A stretch of 64,000 bases of DNA, taken from positions 70,010-134,009 of the forward strand of contig NZ_KQ948861.1 of the NCBI RefSeq assembly GCF_001514215.1. Direction: 5' to 3'. The notes beneath the pieces were generated by a model, which saw only the letters and a list, made by a program, of their open reading frames with translations, did no database searches and was not told the origin of the DNA. Origin of the DNA: Streptomyces bungoensis (GTDB lineage: Bacteria > Actinomycetota > Actinomycetes > Streptomycetales > Streptomycetaceae). This document shows, piece by piece, positions 40,564 through 49,369 of this stretch. The position numbers and the translations under genes are program-made. Every line of letters begins with the position of its first letter. Within the stretch, counting starts at the first letter, position 1.

Positions 40564-40577
40564 TTGGTATGGACCAA
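40564..40577. promoter_or_regulatory. DasR/GntR-like operator upstream of sugar-binding protein
   Basis: TTGGTATGGACCAA is an inverted repeat (TTGGT-4-ACCAA). It has the same arm and spacer geometry as the DasR consensus TGGTCTAGACCA, differing in the central four bases, and lies in the promoter region of the lipoprotein gene. Confidence 0.45.
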
Positions 40578-40684
40578 TGCGTTGGTCAAGCGCTACCGGG
40601 GGGTACGGCCGACGCCTCGCGCGCCGGGCGGGGATGGGGGACGGTGGAGTGAGCCGTGACGCGTGTCCGGAGAGGAGCACCCGC

Positions 40685-40909
40685 ATGACGAACCACACCT
40701 ACCGGGTCACCGAGATCGTCGGCACCTCGCACGAGGGCGTCGACCAGGCCATCCGCAACGGCATCGCACGCGCCCAGCAGACCCTGCGCAACCTCGACTG
40801 GTTCGAGGTGACCCAGGTCCGCGGCCAGCTCGAGGACGGGCGGATCGAGCACTACCAGGTCGGCCTGAAGGTGGGCTTCCGCATCGAGGACACCGAGCAG
40901 GAATCCTGA
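40685..40909 (+). CDS. Dodecin
   Basis: 74 residues from ATG 40685. The full dodecin pattern is present: YRVTEIVGTSHEGVDQAI, the flavin-stacking Trp in LDWFEVTQVRG and YQVGLKVGFRIED. Dodecins form 12-mers that store FMN or coenzyme A-related ligands. A direct repeat (CTGAGGACGGGT twice, 13 bp apart) follows the stop. Convergent with the HAD gene. Confidence 0.94.
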   Translation: MTNHTYRVTEIVGTSHEGVDQAIRNGIARAQQTLRNLDWFEVTQVRGQLEDGRIEHYQVGLKVGFRIEDTEQES

Positions 40910-40940
40910 GGACGGGTGCTGAGGACGGGTCTCGCGGCCG

Positions 40941-41432
40941 TCAGGTGCGCCCCTCGCGCTCCTGGGCGTCCTCGAGCGCCGCGGACCGCTCGGCCCAGCG
41001 GGCCCGCACGACGGTGAATCCGGCGCGCTCGGCGTCGTCGCACACGAGGTCGTCGTCGTCGACGAGCACCCGGACCTCGCGGGTGCCGGCGAGGCGGCGC
41101 AGGATCGCCAGCTTGGTGAACCGCGCGGGCCTGCGGTCGGCGTCGCGCCGCATGTGGAGCGGCCCCTCCGGCAGCCCGTGGGCGGCGAGCCAGTCCACGG
41201 TGTCGCGCCGGCACCGCTCGGGCCGCCCGGTGAGGTACACGACGTCGCACGCGCGCGCCTGCTCCAGGGCGAGGGCCACCCCCTCGGCGAGCGGGGGGTC
41301 CGCCGGCGCGGCGGCGAAGAACGCGTCCCAGTTCCGGGGCCGTTCCGCCAGGAAATGCTGGCGGTGGGCTGTGTCGGCCAGGGTGTTGTCGAGGTCGAAG
41401 ACGGCGACCGGACGCTCACGGGTGTCTGCCAC
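40941..41432 (-). CDS. HAD-superfamily phosphatase
   Basis: 163 residues from GTG 41432. Motif I VFDLDNTLADTAHR (Asp nucleophile), motif II VVYLTGRPERCR, and motif III/IV around KLAILRRL and VLVDDDDLVCDDAE. The short cap between I and II (HFLAERPRNWDAFF) is like the polynucleotide 3'-phosphatase-type HADs of actinobacteria. Substrate unknown. It lies 17 bp downstream of the CBS gene on the same strand, perhaps co-transcribed. Confidence 0.85.
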   Translation of the reverse strand: MADTRERPVAVFDLDNTLADTAHRQHFLAERPRNWDAFFAAAPADPPLAEGVALALEQARACDVVYLTGRPERCRRDTVDWLAAHGLPEGPLHMRRDADRRPARFTKLAILRRLAGTREVRVLVDDDDLVCDDAERAGFTVVRARWAERSAALEDAQEREGRT

Positions 41433-41449
41433 CCGGCCACGGTAGCGAA

Positions 41450-41944
41450 CTAGGGGATGGGGATGCCGTGTTCCCGAGTGGAGCGGTGCGGTGGCAGGCC
41501 GGGCAGGGTGGCCCGGGCGGGGCCCTGGCCGGCGGGTTCGGCGTGGGCGCGCAGCCCGGCGGCCGCGGCGACGTAGTCCCGGGCCGTGAGCAGCCCGACC
41601 AGGCGTCCGTGCCGGTCGGTGACCGGCAGGGCGTCGAGGCGTTCCGCCGTCATCACGGCCGCCGCGCGCACGGCCGCGTCCTCGGGGTGCGCGGTGACGG
41701 TCCGGCGGGCGTGCACGAGCGCGCGCACCTTGCGGCGCGACAGCGCCGTGGCGGCGGCCGCGCAGACCGCGGCGAGTTCGGCGCGCTCCAGGAGCCCGGC
41801 GCAGCAGCCGTCCCCGCGGACCACGGGGAGCTGCTGCTGCCCGGTCCGCTCCATGACCTCCCAGGCCATCAGCACGCTCTCGTCCTCACTGATCGAGTAG
41901 GGAGCGGCGTTCATCAGACCGCGTACTGTGGGTCGCTCGTCCAC
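41450..41944 (-). CDS. Tandem CBS-domain protein
   Basis: 164 residues from GTG 41944. Two CBS motifs (~5-60 and ~75-130), with VRGLMNAAPYSISEDESV, LPVVRGDGCC and LPVTDRHGRLVGLLTARDY. The first motif has a Cys pair (DGCCAGL) in place of the usual Gly-Ile-Val, which may weaken ligand binding. The C-terminal tail is Pro-rich. Probably senses adenine nucleotides. A weak DosR-like motif at 42027-42040 lies upstream. Confidence 0.85.
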   Translation of the reverse strand: MDERPTVRGLMNAAPYSISEDESVLMAWEVMERTGQQQLPVVRGDGCCAGLLERAELAAVCAAAATALSRRKVRALVHARRTVTAHPEDAAVRAAAVMTAERLDALPVTDRHGRLVGLLTARDYVAAAAGLRAHAEPAGQGPARATLPGLPPHRSTREHGIPIP

Positions 41945-42137
41945 GTCTGCCTCCTCGTGCCGGGCCTCCGCCTTCCACGCTCACCCGGCGGCGGCGCGCC
42001 GTCACGGGGCCGCACGGCCCCCTCGCCGGCCGTTGGCCCCAGGGCGGGCGGGGGCCGCGGGTGCCGTTCGGCCCCATCGGAACGGGTATGCGGACAGTGA
42101 CGCCGGCAGGGCGACGGAACGCGGACGGAGTCGGACG

Positions 42138-42356
42138 ATGAGCAGGCGCAAGCGCACCCGGGGCGGCGGGCGGGCCGAGACCGCCCGGTGCGGCGCCCCC
42201 CTGCCGTCGACGCGGAAGGCGCGGCAGCGGGCCGCCCGGCCGGCGGCCGGTTCGGTGCACCTGCGGGCCCGGGGCGCCGCCGGCGACTGGATGCTGCTGC
42301 CCGACGGCACGTGGCGGCACGTCGAGACCATCCGGGTGCGGAGCCTGTTCGGCTGA
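42138..42356 (+). CDS. Small basic hypothetical protein
   Basis: 72 residues from ATG 42138 with GGAG upstream. The N-terminal half is Arg-rich (MSRRKRTRGGGR); the C-terminal half reads GDWMLLPDGTWRHVETIRV, the only part that looks like a folded motif. No family recognised. Divergent from the CBS gene and 78 bp before the SpoIIE-type phosphatase, so it could be a leader gene of that unit. Coding status is uncertain. Confidence 0.45.
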   Translation: MSRRKRTRGGGRAETARCGAPLPSTRKARQRAARPAAGSVHLRARGAAGDWMLLPDGTWRHVETIRVRSLFG

Positions 42357-42434
42357 GGAGCCGCTCCCCGCGCCGGGCGTACTCCCCGGGCCGGCGCATC
42401 CGGGCCGGACCACAGGGCAGAAGGGAGCGGGGAG

Positions 42435-43643
42435 GTGCCTGTGTTCGGTGACGACGGCTTGGGCCTGGATGAGGTGCTGCGGGCGGCGGAGGACGCCGCC
42501 CCGGTGGAGTCGGTGGACGTGGTGGCCCGGAACCTGGAGAAGAGGTTCTCGGCCACGGACGTGTCGTTCCTGTTCGTCGACGTCCTCGGACGGGAGGCGG
42601 TGCGGCTGCCCAAGGCCGGCGCACCCGGGCAGGCGTACGGCCAGGCGGAGCGGATCGGGCTGGCGGGCAGCGTCTACGACCGGGTGCTGCGCTCCCAGCG
42701 CCTGCACCAGGAGGAGCACCCGGAGGGCGGCTGGCGGCTCGTGGCGCCCGTGACGAACCGCGGCGACTGCATCGGCGTGCTGGACATGGCGGTGCCGTAC
42801 GCGGACGACACCGTCCGGGACTCGGTCACCCAGGCCGCGCACGCGCTGGCGTACATCGTGGTGACCGACCGCCGCTTCACCGACCTCTACCACTGGGGGC
42901 GGCGCACCACCACCATGAGCCTGGCGGCCGAGATCCAGCACCAGCTGCTGCCCTCGGCGCCCTGCTGCGAAGGGGCCCAGTTCACCCTGGCGGGCGGCCT
43001 GGCCCCGGCCGACGACATCGGCGGCGACACCTACGACTACGCCCTCAACCAGAACATCCTGCACCTGTCGATCACGGACGCGATGGGTCACGACACGGCG
43101 TCCGCGCTGCTGGCCACGCTGACCGTCAACGCCCTGCGCGGGGCCCGTCGCGCCGGCCTCGGCCTCCTCGACCAGGCGAACGCCGCCCACCGCGCCATCG
43201 CCCACCACGCGCGCGGCATGACCACCGGCCAGCTGCTGCGCGTCGAGCTGGAGACGGGCGCCTGCGAGCTGGTCAACGCCGGCCATCCCTGGCCGCTGCG
43301 GCTGCGCGGCGGCCGCGTGGAGGAGCTGAAGGTCAAGGTCAACCTGCCGTTCGGGGTGCGGTCCGAGATCCCCTACGAGGTGCAGCGGCTCCAACTGGAG
43401 GCGGGCGACCGCCTGGTTCTGATCACCGACGGTGTGCAGGAACGCTGCGCCGCCGCGCTCGACCTGCCGGCCCTCATCCGCGACACCCAGGGTGACCACC
43501 CACGCGAAGTGGTCCGGACCCTGACCAGGGCGGTGTACGACGCGTGCGGGGGGCAACTGGCGGACGACGCCACCGCCCTGGTGCTGGACTGGCGCGGCAG
43601 CCGTTCGGGGCAGCGCCGCACCAACGGCGGCTCCAACGTCTGA
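42435..43643 (+). CDS. SpoIIE-type PP2C protein phosphatase with GAF-like sensor
   Basis: 402 residues from GTG 42435 (GTG 42441, six bases on, has equally good GGGGAGG spacing). Residues ~25-145 resemble a GAF sensor; ~165-390 is the PP2C/SpoIIE phosphatase domain with AAEIQHQLLPSAP, the metal motif GGDTYDYAL, DAMGHDTASALLATL and CGGQLADDATALVLDW. Such enzymes dephosphorylate anti-anti-sigma factors. No partner sigma or anti-sigma gene is adjacent. Convergent with the hydrogenase-linked USP. Confidence 0.9.
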   Translation: MPVFGDDGLGLDEVLRAAEDAAPVESVDVVARNLEKRFSATDVSFLFVDVLGREAVRLPKAGAPGQAYGQAERIGLAGSVYDRVLRSQRLHQEEHPEGGWRLVAPVTNRGDCIGVLDMAVPYADDTVRDSVTQAAHALAYIVVTDRRFTDLYHWGRRTTTMSLAAEIQHQLLPSAPCCEGAQFTLAGGLAPADDIGGDTYDYALNQNILHLSITDAMGHDTASALLATLTVNALRGARRAGLGLLDQANAAHRAIAHHARGMTTGQLLRVELETGACELVNAGHPWPLRLRGGRVEELKVKVNLPFGVRSEIPYEVQRLQLEAGDRLVLITDGVQERCAAALDLPALIRDTQGDHPREVVRTLTRAVYDACGGQLADDATALVLDWRGSRSGQRRTNGGSNV

Positions 43644-43662
43644 ACTGGGGTGACCGCGGGGC

Positions 43663-45000
43663 TCACCGCTGTGGCACGACCGCGACCGGGCACTGGGCGT
43701 GGTGGAGCAGGGTGTGGCCCACCCGGCCGAGCTGGAGCCCGAAGTGGCCGGTCCTGCGCCGCGCCCCGACGACCACGAGGTCCGCGGCCGCCGACCGGTC
43801 CACGAGGACCCGGCCCGGCGGGCCCTCGAGCGTCGTACGGCGGGTGCGGACGTGCGGGTGCTCGGCGACCGGCTCCCGCAGCAGGGCGGCGAGCAGGTCG
43901 GCGGCCTGCTCCTCGTACTCGTCCGGCCGTTCGGCGTCCGGCAGCCGGTGGCCGCCGCGGTCGTAGGCGGGCCTGCGCCAGGCGCGCACCGCGTCCAGGA
44001 CGCAGCCGCGCACCTCGGCCTCCCGGAGGGCGAACCGTACGGCGTCGGTGCCCGTGTCCGCGTCCCCCAGGCCGAGCAGGATCCGCTCGTGGGTGCCCGC
44101 GAGGCCCGCGCGGTCGCCGCGGACCACCACCACCGGGCAGTGCGCGCGGGCCGCCACGGCCAGACCGACCGAGCCGAGCAGCAGCCCCTTGAGCCGGCCG
44201 CGGCCGCGCGATCCGGTCACCAGGGCGAAGGCGTCCGCGCCCGCGCGGACGAGGGCCGCCGCGGCCTCTTCGGGGACGACGGCGGTGGTGATCTCCAGGT
44301 CCGGGTTGCGCCGCCCGGCGCGTTCGGCCGCCGCGGCCACGACGTCCCCGGCCGTCATCGGCTCGGCCGGGTCGCTCTCGTAGCGCTCCCAGAGGGAGGC
44401 GTACACCAGCCGGAGCGGGAGGCCGTGGCGGACGGCCTCGTCCACGGCCCAGTCGACCGCGTGCGAGGAGGCGTCCGATCCGTCGACGCCCACCACCACG
44501 GGACGTGTCATCTTCCCCACCGTCTTCCAGGGTGTGCGTGCGTACGCCTGCCGTACGGAGGCGGCGGCGCGCTCGGTCAGTTCGGGCAGGGCCGACCGCA
44601 CCGCCTCGCTCAGCCGGGCGCCGAGCCCGACGTCGGCCACCTCCACGGCGTGCACCACGAGCCGGGGCGGCAGCCGGTCGAGGGCCTCGGCCAGGGCGAT
44701 GCACTCCCCCAGCCCGATGGCGTGCGTGCTCGCCGTTCCCGGTGCGTGGCCGGCCGCCTCCGCCGGGGTCAGGGTGTGCAGCCGGCCCGGCCGGGGCGGC
44801 CGGGTGCGCAGGGCCTCCACGACGACCACGGTGTCCGCGCCCCGCCACAGGTCCAGCATGCGCGCGGGCTCCCCGTCGCTGACCGCCAGGACGGTGTCCG
44901 CGGGGACGCGGCCCCGCAGGGCCTCCACCACGGCCGGCCCGGCCGCATCGTCGCCGCGCAGGGGGTTGCCCACGCCGATCACCACGACCCGGGCGCTCAC
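43663..45000 (-). CDS. Hydrogenase maturation protease fused in frame to a tandem universal stress protein
   Basis: One uninterrupted reading frame of 445 residues from GTG 45000 (overlapping the hydrogenase large-subunit stop). Residues ~1-150 form a HycI/HoxM-type maturation endopeptidase (VVVIGVGNPLRGDDAAGP; STHAIGLGECIALA; HAVEVADVGLGARL) that would clip the NiFe large subunit C-terminus. Residues ~164-445 are a two-domain USP (PVVVGVDGSDASSHAVDW; GSRGRGRLKGLLLGS). The linker is YARTPWKTVGKM. Alternatively ATG 44511 starts a separate USP, but its ribosome site is weak. The USP part closely resembles the one at 17254. Confidence 0.78.
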   Translation of the reverse strand: MSARVVVIGVGNPLRGDDAAGPAVVEALRGRVPADTVLAVSDGEPARMLDLWRGADTVVVVEALRTRPPRPGRLHTLTPAEAAGHAPGTASTHAIGLGECIALAEALDRLPPRLVVHAVEVADVGLGARLSEAVRSALPELTERAAASVRQAYARTPWKTVGKMTRPVVVGVDGSDASSHAVDWAVDEAVRHGLPLRLVYASLWERYESDPAEPMTAGDVVAAAAERAGRRNPDLEITTAVVPEEAAAALVRAGADAFALVTGSRGRGRLKGLLLGSVGLAVAARAHCPVVVVRGDRAGLAGTHERILLGLGDADTGTDAVRFALREAEVRGCVLDAVRAWRRPAYDRGGHRLPDAERPDEYEEQAADLLAALLREPVAEHPHVRTRRTTLEGPPGRVLVDRSAAADLVVVGARRRTGHFGLQLGRVGHTLLHHAQCPVAVVPQR

Positions 45001-46340
45001 GCGCGGTCCACGGTGAGGTCGAGGAAGTGGGCGGCGCAGGAGATGCAGGGGTCGTGGTTGCGGATGGCCCGCTCGCACAGGTGGGTGAGCTCCTCGTCGC
45101 CGGCGGGGCCCGCGCGGTCCAGCCGGGACTGGACCGCCCTGCGCACGTCCTCCTCGATGGCGGCCTGGTTCTGGGCCGTGGGCGGGATGATCCGGGCGCC
45201 GGTGAGCGTGCCGTCGCGGGCGAGGTCGTAGCGGTGGTAGAGCAGGCCGCGGGGCGCCTCGGTGGCGCCCGTGCCGGTCGCCTCGCGGGGCGGGACCTCG
45301 ACGGCCGGGCGGGGCGGCGGGACGTAGCCGTCGATGATCCGCAGGGCCTCCTCCACGGCGTGCACGATCTCCACGGCGCGCACGACGACGCTCCGGTACG
45401 GGTTGTCGCACACCGCGCCGCCGGCCGGGTCGCCGAGCCCGGCCGCGCGCGCCGCCTCGGCCGCCGCGGGGTGCAGCCACCGGCCGCTGAGCGCGAAGCG
45501 GGCCAGCGGGCCGGTCAGGAAGCGGCGGCCGTCCAGGGTGGCGGTCCGGGCCGTGGAGTGCGGCACCTGTCCTTCCCGGACGTGCTCCTCGAAGCCGGCC
45601 ACCGGGAATCCGCGCGGTGGGGGGCCGTCCGCGCGGGCGGACATGACGGCCGGGGTCCCGGAGTCGACGGCGTAGCGGCCGGGGTCGCGCAGGGCGAGCA
45701 GATCGTGGTCGCCGCGGGCGTCGGGGAAGGTGAACGCCGCCACCCAGCGGACGGTCTCCAGCGCGTCCTCCAGGGCCTGCCGCAGTCGCTCCGCCAGCGG
45801 CCGGAGTTCCTCGGGCGCCGGTGTCCGGTAGAAGCCGCCGACCCGGACGTTGACCGGGTGGATGGGCCGGCCGCCGAGCTGTTCGAGGATCGCGTTGCCG
45901 GTCTGCTTCAGCCGCAGGCCCCGCTCCACGGCGGCGCGTTGGTGCCGGGCGAGTTCCACCACGTCCGCGAGGCCGAGGAAGTCCGGGGCGTGCAGCAGGT
46001 AGACGTGCAGGGCGTGGCTCTCGATCCACTCGCCGCAGTACAGCAGGCGGCGCAGCTCGGCGAGGGGGCCGTCGACGAGGACGCCGCAGGCGTTCTCGAT
46101 CGCCTGGCAGGCGCTCATCTGGTAGGCGACCGGGCAGATGCCGCAGATACGGGCGGTGATGTCGGGGGGTTCGGTGTGGCCCCGGCCGGTCAGGAGGGCC
46201 TCGAAGAAGCGCGGCGGTTCGTAGATGCGCAGACGTGTCCCGGTGACCGAGCCGCCGTCGACGCTCAGGTGGAGCGCTGCCTCGCCCTCCACCCTGGCCA
46301 GTGCGTCCAGCCGCAGCACACGGGTTCCGCGAGGGTTCAT
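44997..46340 (-). CDS. Group 3b [NiFe] hydrogenase large (alpha) subunit
   Basis: 447 residues from ATG 46340, overlapping the small-subunit stop. Both nickel-ligand motifs are present: N-terminal RICGICPVAYQMS and C-terminal HDPCISCAAHFL. The tail after the second motif (DLTVDRA) is short but fits a cleavable peptide. NiFe centre for H2 oxidation/evolution with NADP(H). The operon order beta-gamma-delta-alpha followed by protease is that of soluble NADP-linked (Hyh) enzymes. Confidence 0.94.
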   Translation of the reverse strand: MNPRGTRVLRLDALARVEGEAALHLSVDGGSVTGTRLRIYEPPRFFEALLTGRGHTEPPDITARICGICPVAYQMSACQAIENACGVLVDGPLAELRRLLYCGEWIESHALHVYLLHAPDFLGLADVVELARHQRAAVERGLRLKQTGNAILEQLGGRPIHPVNVRVGGFYRTPAPEELRPLAERLRQALEDALETVRWVAAFTFPDARGDHDLLALRDPGRYAVDSGTPAVMSARADGPPPRGFPVAGFEEHVREGQVPHSTARTATLDGRRFLTGPLARFALSGRWLHPAAAEAARAAGLGDPAGGAVCDNPYRSVVVRAVEIVHAVEEALRIIDGYVPPPRPAVEVPPREATGTGATEAPRGLLYHRYDLARDGTLTGARIIPPTAQNQAAIEEDVRRAVQSRLDRAGPAGDEELTHLCERAIRNHDPCISCAAHFLDLTVDRA

Positions 46341-47212
46341 GCGGACCTTTCCGGGCGGGTCTCTGTCCTGGCCCCGGGAGAGTGCCGCTCCTCGGCCGCC
46401 AGGTCGGGTACGGAGGCATACTCCGGGGAGGCGGCGTTGAAGGTGTGGAAGACACGCAGGACGTCCCGCTCGCTCATCCCGTCGTGGCGCAGCTGGTCGA
46501 CCATGGAGCGCAGGTTGGGCCGTTCGCTGGGCCCGAAGCAGCCGTAGCAGCCGCGGCCGTAGGCGGGGCACAGGGCGCCGCACCCGGCGTGCGTGACCGG
46601 GCCCAGGCAGGGGGTGCCGTGGGCCACGGTGATGCAGGTCGTACCGCGCCTCTTGCACTCGAAGCAGACGCTGTGCGCGGGGATCCGGGGCCTGCGTCCG
46701 GCCAGGAAGGCGGTGACGACCTCCAGGAGCTGGCCGCGGTCGATGGGGCAGCCGCGCAGTTCGAAGTCGACCGGGACGTGGGCCGAGATCGGCGTGGACG
46801 TCTCCAGCGTGTCGATGTACTCCGGCCGGGCGTAGACCGCGGTGAGGAACTCGTCGACGTGGGCGAAGTTGCGCAGGGCCTGGATGCCTCCGGCGGTGGC
46901 GCACGCGCCGATGGTCACGAGGTACCGGGAGACGTGCCGGACGTGGCTGATGCGTTCGGCGTCCTCGGCGGTGCTGATCGATCCTTCGACCAGCGAGAGG
47001 TCGTACGGTCCCCGGCCGCCGGGCCCCGCGCGCTCCCCGCCGGCCCCCTCGGTGGGGGTCATCTCCAGGAAGTGGTCCACGCGCAGCCGCTCGGTGAGGC
47101 CGAGGAGCGCGTCCTCGCAGTCCAGCAGGGACAGCTGGCAGCCGTCGCAGGAGGCGAACTTCCACACGGCGAGCGTGGGCCGCCGGTCGCCCGGTCGCGG
47201 GTCGGTACTCAT
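46337..47212 (-). CDS. Group 3b [NiFe] hydrogenase small (delta) subunit
   Basis: 291 residues from ATG 47212. Cluster-ligand cysteines are visible in KFASCDGCQLSLL, VTIGACATAGG, FELRGCPIDRG, SVCFECKRRGTTC and CLGPVTHAGCGALCPAYGRGCYGC. It passes electrons from the NiFe site to the diaphorase part. No twin-arginine signal peptide, so the enzyme is cytoplasmic. Overlaps the large subunit by 4 nt. Confidence 0.94.
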   Translation of the reverse strand: MSTDPRPGDRRPTLAVWKFASCDGCQLSLLDCEDALLGLTERLRVDHFLEMTPTEGAGGERAGPGGRGPYDLSLVEGSISTAEDAERISHVRHVSRYLVTIGACATAGGIQALRNFAHVDEFLTAVYARPEYIDTLETSTPISAHVPVDFELRGCPIDRGQLLEVVTAFLAGRRPRIPAHSVCFECKRRGTTCITVAHGTPCLGPVTHAGCGALCPAYGRGCYGCFGPSERPNLRSMVDQLRHDGMSERDVLRVFHTFNAASPEYASVPDLAAEERHSPGARTETRPERSA

Positions 47213-47213
47213 G

Positions 47214-48032
47214 TCACAACTCCCTCACCTGGAGCAGGGGTGCCACCCGGTCGTAGGCGACGACCGGCCCGTCCCGGCACAGCAGGAGCGGGCCGAGCTG
47301 GCAGTGGCCGCAGTGGCCGGTGGCGCAGCGCATGTTGCGTTCCAGCGACACCTGCACCCGCTGCGGCGGCAGTCCGCGGCCCAGCAGGTCGCGGGTGGTG
47401 TGACGCATCATCACCTCGGGTCCGCACAGCAGCGCGCAGGTGCGTTCGGGACGCAGGGAGAGGCGGTCCAGGAGGGAGGTGACGACGCCCACCGCGCCGC
47501 GCCAGCCCGGCCCTGGGCGGTCGACGGTCACCTCCACGCGGGCCGGGCCGCGCCAGCCGTCGATCTCGTCCCGGTAGACCAGGTCGGCGGGGGTGCGGGC
47601 GCCGACGAGGACCGCGAGCCGGCCGTAGGCGCCCGGCCGGTCCAGGACGGCGTGCACGACCGGCCGCAGCGGGGCCAGTCCGATGCCGCCGGCGATCACC
47701 AGCACGTCGTGTCCGGCCGCCGCCGCCAGGTCCCAGCCGACGCCGTACGGCCCGCTGAGCCCGACGGTGTCGCCCACGCCGAGCCGGTACAGGGCGGTGG
47801 AGACCGCGCCCACCGCGCGCACGGTGTGCACGAGTCCCCCGTGGCGGCCGCGCAGCGCGCTGGCCGAGACGGGCACCTCGCCGACGCCGAACGCGTAGAC
47901 CATCGCGAACTGGCCCGGTGCGAACGGGGCCAGTTCCCGCCCGGCGGGCACGAGTTCGACCGACCGGGTGTCGGCGGTCTCGGCCCAGGTGCCGGCGACG
48001 CGGTACGGCAGTGGGGGCGGCACGGTGGTCAC
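47214..48032 (-). CDS. Group 3b hydrogenase diaphorase (gamma) subunit, FAD/NAD(P)-binding
   Basis: 272 residues from GTG 48032, overlapping the beta-subunit stop. Ferredoxin-NADP-reductase fold: FAD site APGQFAMVYAFGVGEVPVS, NAD(P) site VLVIAGGIGLAPLRPVVHA, CGPEVMMR and a C-terminal [2Fe-2S]-type cysteine cluster RNMRCATGHCGHCQLG. It exchanges electrons with NADP(H). One base separates its stop from the delta subunit start. Confidence 0.93.
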   Translation of the reverse strand: MTTVPPPLPYRVAGTWAETADTRSVELVPAGRELAPFAPGQFAMVYAFGVGEVPVSASALRGRHGGLVHTVRAVGAVSTALYRLGVGDTVGLSGPYGVGWDLAAAAGHDVLVIAGGIGLAPLRPVVHAVLDRPGAYGRLAVLVGARTPADLVYRDEIDGWRGPARVEVTVDRPGPGWRGAVGVVTSLLDRLSLRPERTCALLCGPEVMMRHTTRDLLGRGLPPQRVQVSLERNMRCATGHCGHCQLGPLLLCRDGPVVAYDRVAPLLQVREL

Positions 48033-49225
48033 GGCGGCCCGCTCCCCTCCCGCGGCGCCGGTGCCGGTTTCCCGGACCGGGTCCAGTCGTCCAGGGCGGC
48101 GGCCTCCTCGGTGATGTCGATGCCGACCGGGCACCAGACGATGCAGCGGCCGCAGCCCACACAGCCGGACGAGCCGAACTGGTCGTACCAGGTGCCTAGT
48201 TTGTGGGTCATCCACTGCCGGTAGCGGCTGCGCGTGGTGGCGCGGACCGGGCCGCCGTGCAGGAGGGAGAAGTCCAGGTCGAAGCAGGAGTCCCAGAGCC
48301 GCCACCGCTCGGCGTGGTCGCCGGTGAGGTCGGTGGTGTCCTCGGTGGTGGTGCAGAAGCAGGTGGGGCACACCATGGTGCAGTTGCCGCAGGTCAGGCA
48401 GCGCCCGGCGACGTCGTCCCAGCGGGGCGCGTCGAGCGTCCCGGCCATCAGCTCCCGCAGGTCGGCTTCGGGCATGGTGCGGCCCATGCGGTCCGCGGCG
48501 GCGGTGACGCCCGCGCGGGCCGTCTCCCGGGTCCCCGGGTCGGCGGGGCGGGCGGGCAGTTCGGCGAGGATCTCGGCGCCCTCCGGGCTGCCGCCGCGGA
48601 CCCAGAAGCGGTGCCCGGCCTCGTCGGCCACCTCGGTCATCGCCAGGTCGTAGCCGGGGCCGGCGGCGGGCCCGGTGCCCATGGAGACGCAGAAGCACGT
48701 GGCACCGGGCTCCGTGCACTCGACGACGATCAGCAGGGCCCCGGAGCGCCGTTCCGCATAGCCGCCGTCGCGGTACGCCCCGCCGGTCAGGACCCGGTCC
48801 TGGACGGCGATGGCCCGCAGGTCGCAGGGGCGCACCCCGAGGAAGGCGTACCGGGGCGGCGGAGCCTCGCCGGCGGTGAGGACCAGCTCGCCCTCCACCC
48901 GGTCGGCGCTCCACTGGCGCACCCGCGGCGGGTGCAGGAACCGCTTCCAGGACTGGGGGCCCGCCGCGTTCGCGAACGCGGCGCCGTCCGGCCGCTCCCG
49001 CAGCCGGTAGTGCCCGGCCTCCAGCTCCACGCCCCAGCCGTAGGGCAGCTCGTCGGCCGACCGCAGCTCCGCCAGTACGATCGCGCCGTCGCGGACGGTG
49101 GGCCCGACCACGGTGAACCCGCGTGCGATCAGCACGTCCACGAGCGCGGACATGCCGTCCTTGCCCATCACGAGCCCGCCGGAGCCGGCCGGCGGGGAGG
49201 AGTTCGTCCCGGTGTCGGTGCTCAT
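48029..49225 (-). CDS. Group 3b hydrogenase iron-sulfur (beta) subunit
   Basis: 398 residues from ATG 49225, with AAGGAGAG upstream. Two [4Fe-4S] motifs near the C-terminus, CLTCGNCTMVCPTCFC and CVGCGRCIVWCPVGID, plus N-terminal VRPCDLRAI and CTEPGATCFC typical of HydB. It wires the hydrogenase to the diaphorase. First gene of the hydrogenase operon; the 218-bp divergent promoter region contains two DosR-like boxes. The mycobacterial Hyh homologue is induced by DosR in hypoxia. Confidence 0.93.
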   Translation of the reverse strand: MSTDTGTNSSPPAGSGGLVMGKDGMSALVDVLIARGFTVVGPTVRDGAIVLAELRSADELPYGWGVELEAGHYRLRERPDGAAFANAAGPQSWKRFLHPPRVRQWSADRVEGELVLTAGEAPPPRYAFLGVRPCDLRAIAVQDRVLTGGAYRDGGYAERRSGALLIVVECTEPGATCFCVSMGTGPAAGPGYDLAMTEVADEAGHRFWVRGGSPEGAEILAELPARPADPGTRETARAGVTAAADRMGRTMPEADLRELMAGTLDAPRWDDVAGRCLTCGNCTMVCPTCFCTTTEDTTDLTGDHAERWRLWDSCFDLDFSLLHGGPVRATTRSRYRQWMTHKLGTWYDQFGSSGCVGCGRCIVWCPVGIDITEEAAALDDWTRSGKPAPAPREGSGPP

Positions 49226-49337
49226 ACCGCTCTCCTTCGGCACCGCGGGCGGCGGGCGGATCCCTCGCCGTCCCACCCATCGTCACAGCATCGAGGGTGG
49301 TGCGGCGCGCCGGGCAGAGCCGAGCGGGCCCGCGCGA

Positions 49338-49352
49338 GGGCCCACTGGTCCC
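49338..49352 (-). promoter_or_regulatory. DosR/OsdR-box-like site 1 between hydrogenase and acetate-CoA ligase operons
   Basis: On the minus strand the site reads GGGACCAGTGGGCCC, sharing the GGGACCA half with the site at 8027 but with one extra base before the CCC half. It lies 113 nt upstream of the hydrogenase start and 92 nt upstream of the ligase start. Confidence 0.45.
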
Positions 49353-49369
49353 GGGGCCGGCGGCGGTGG

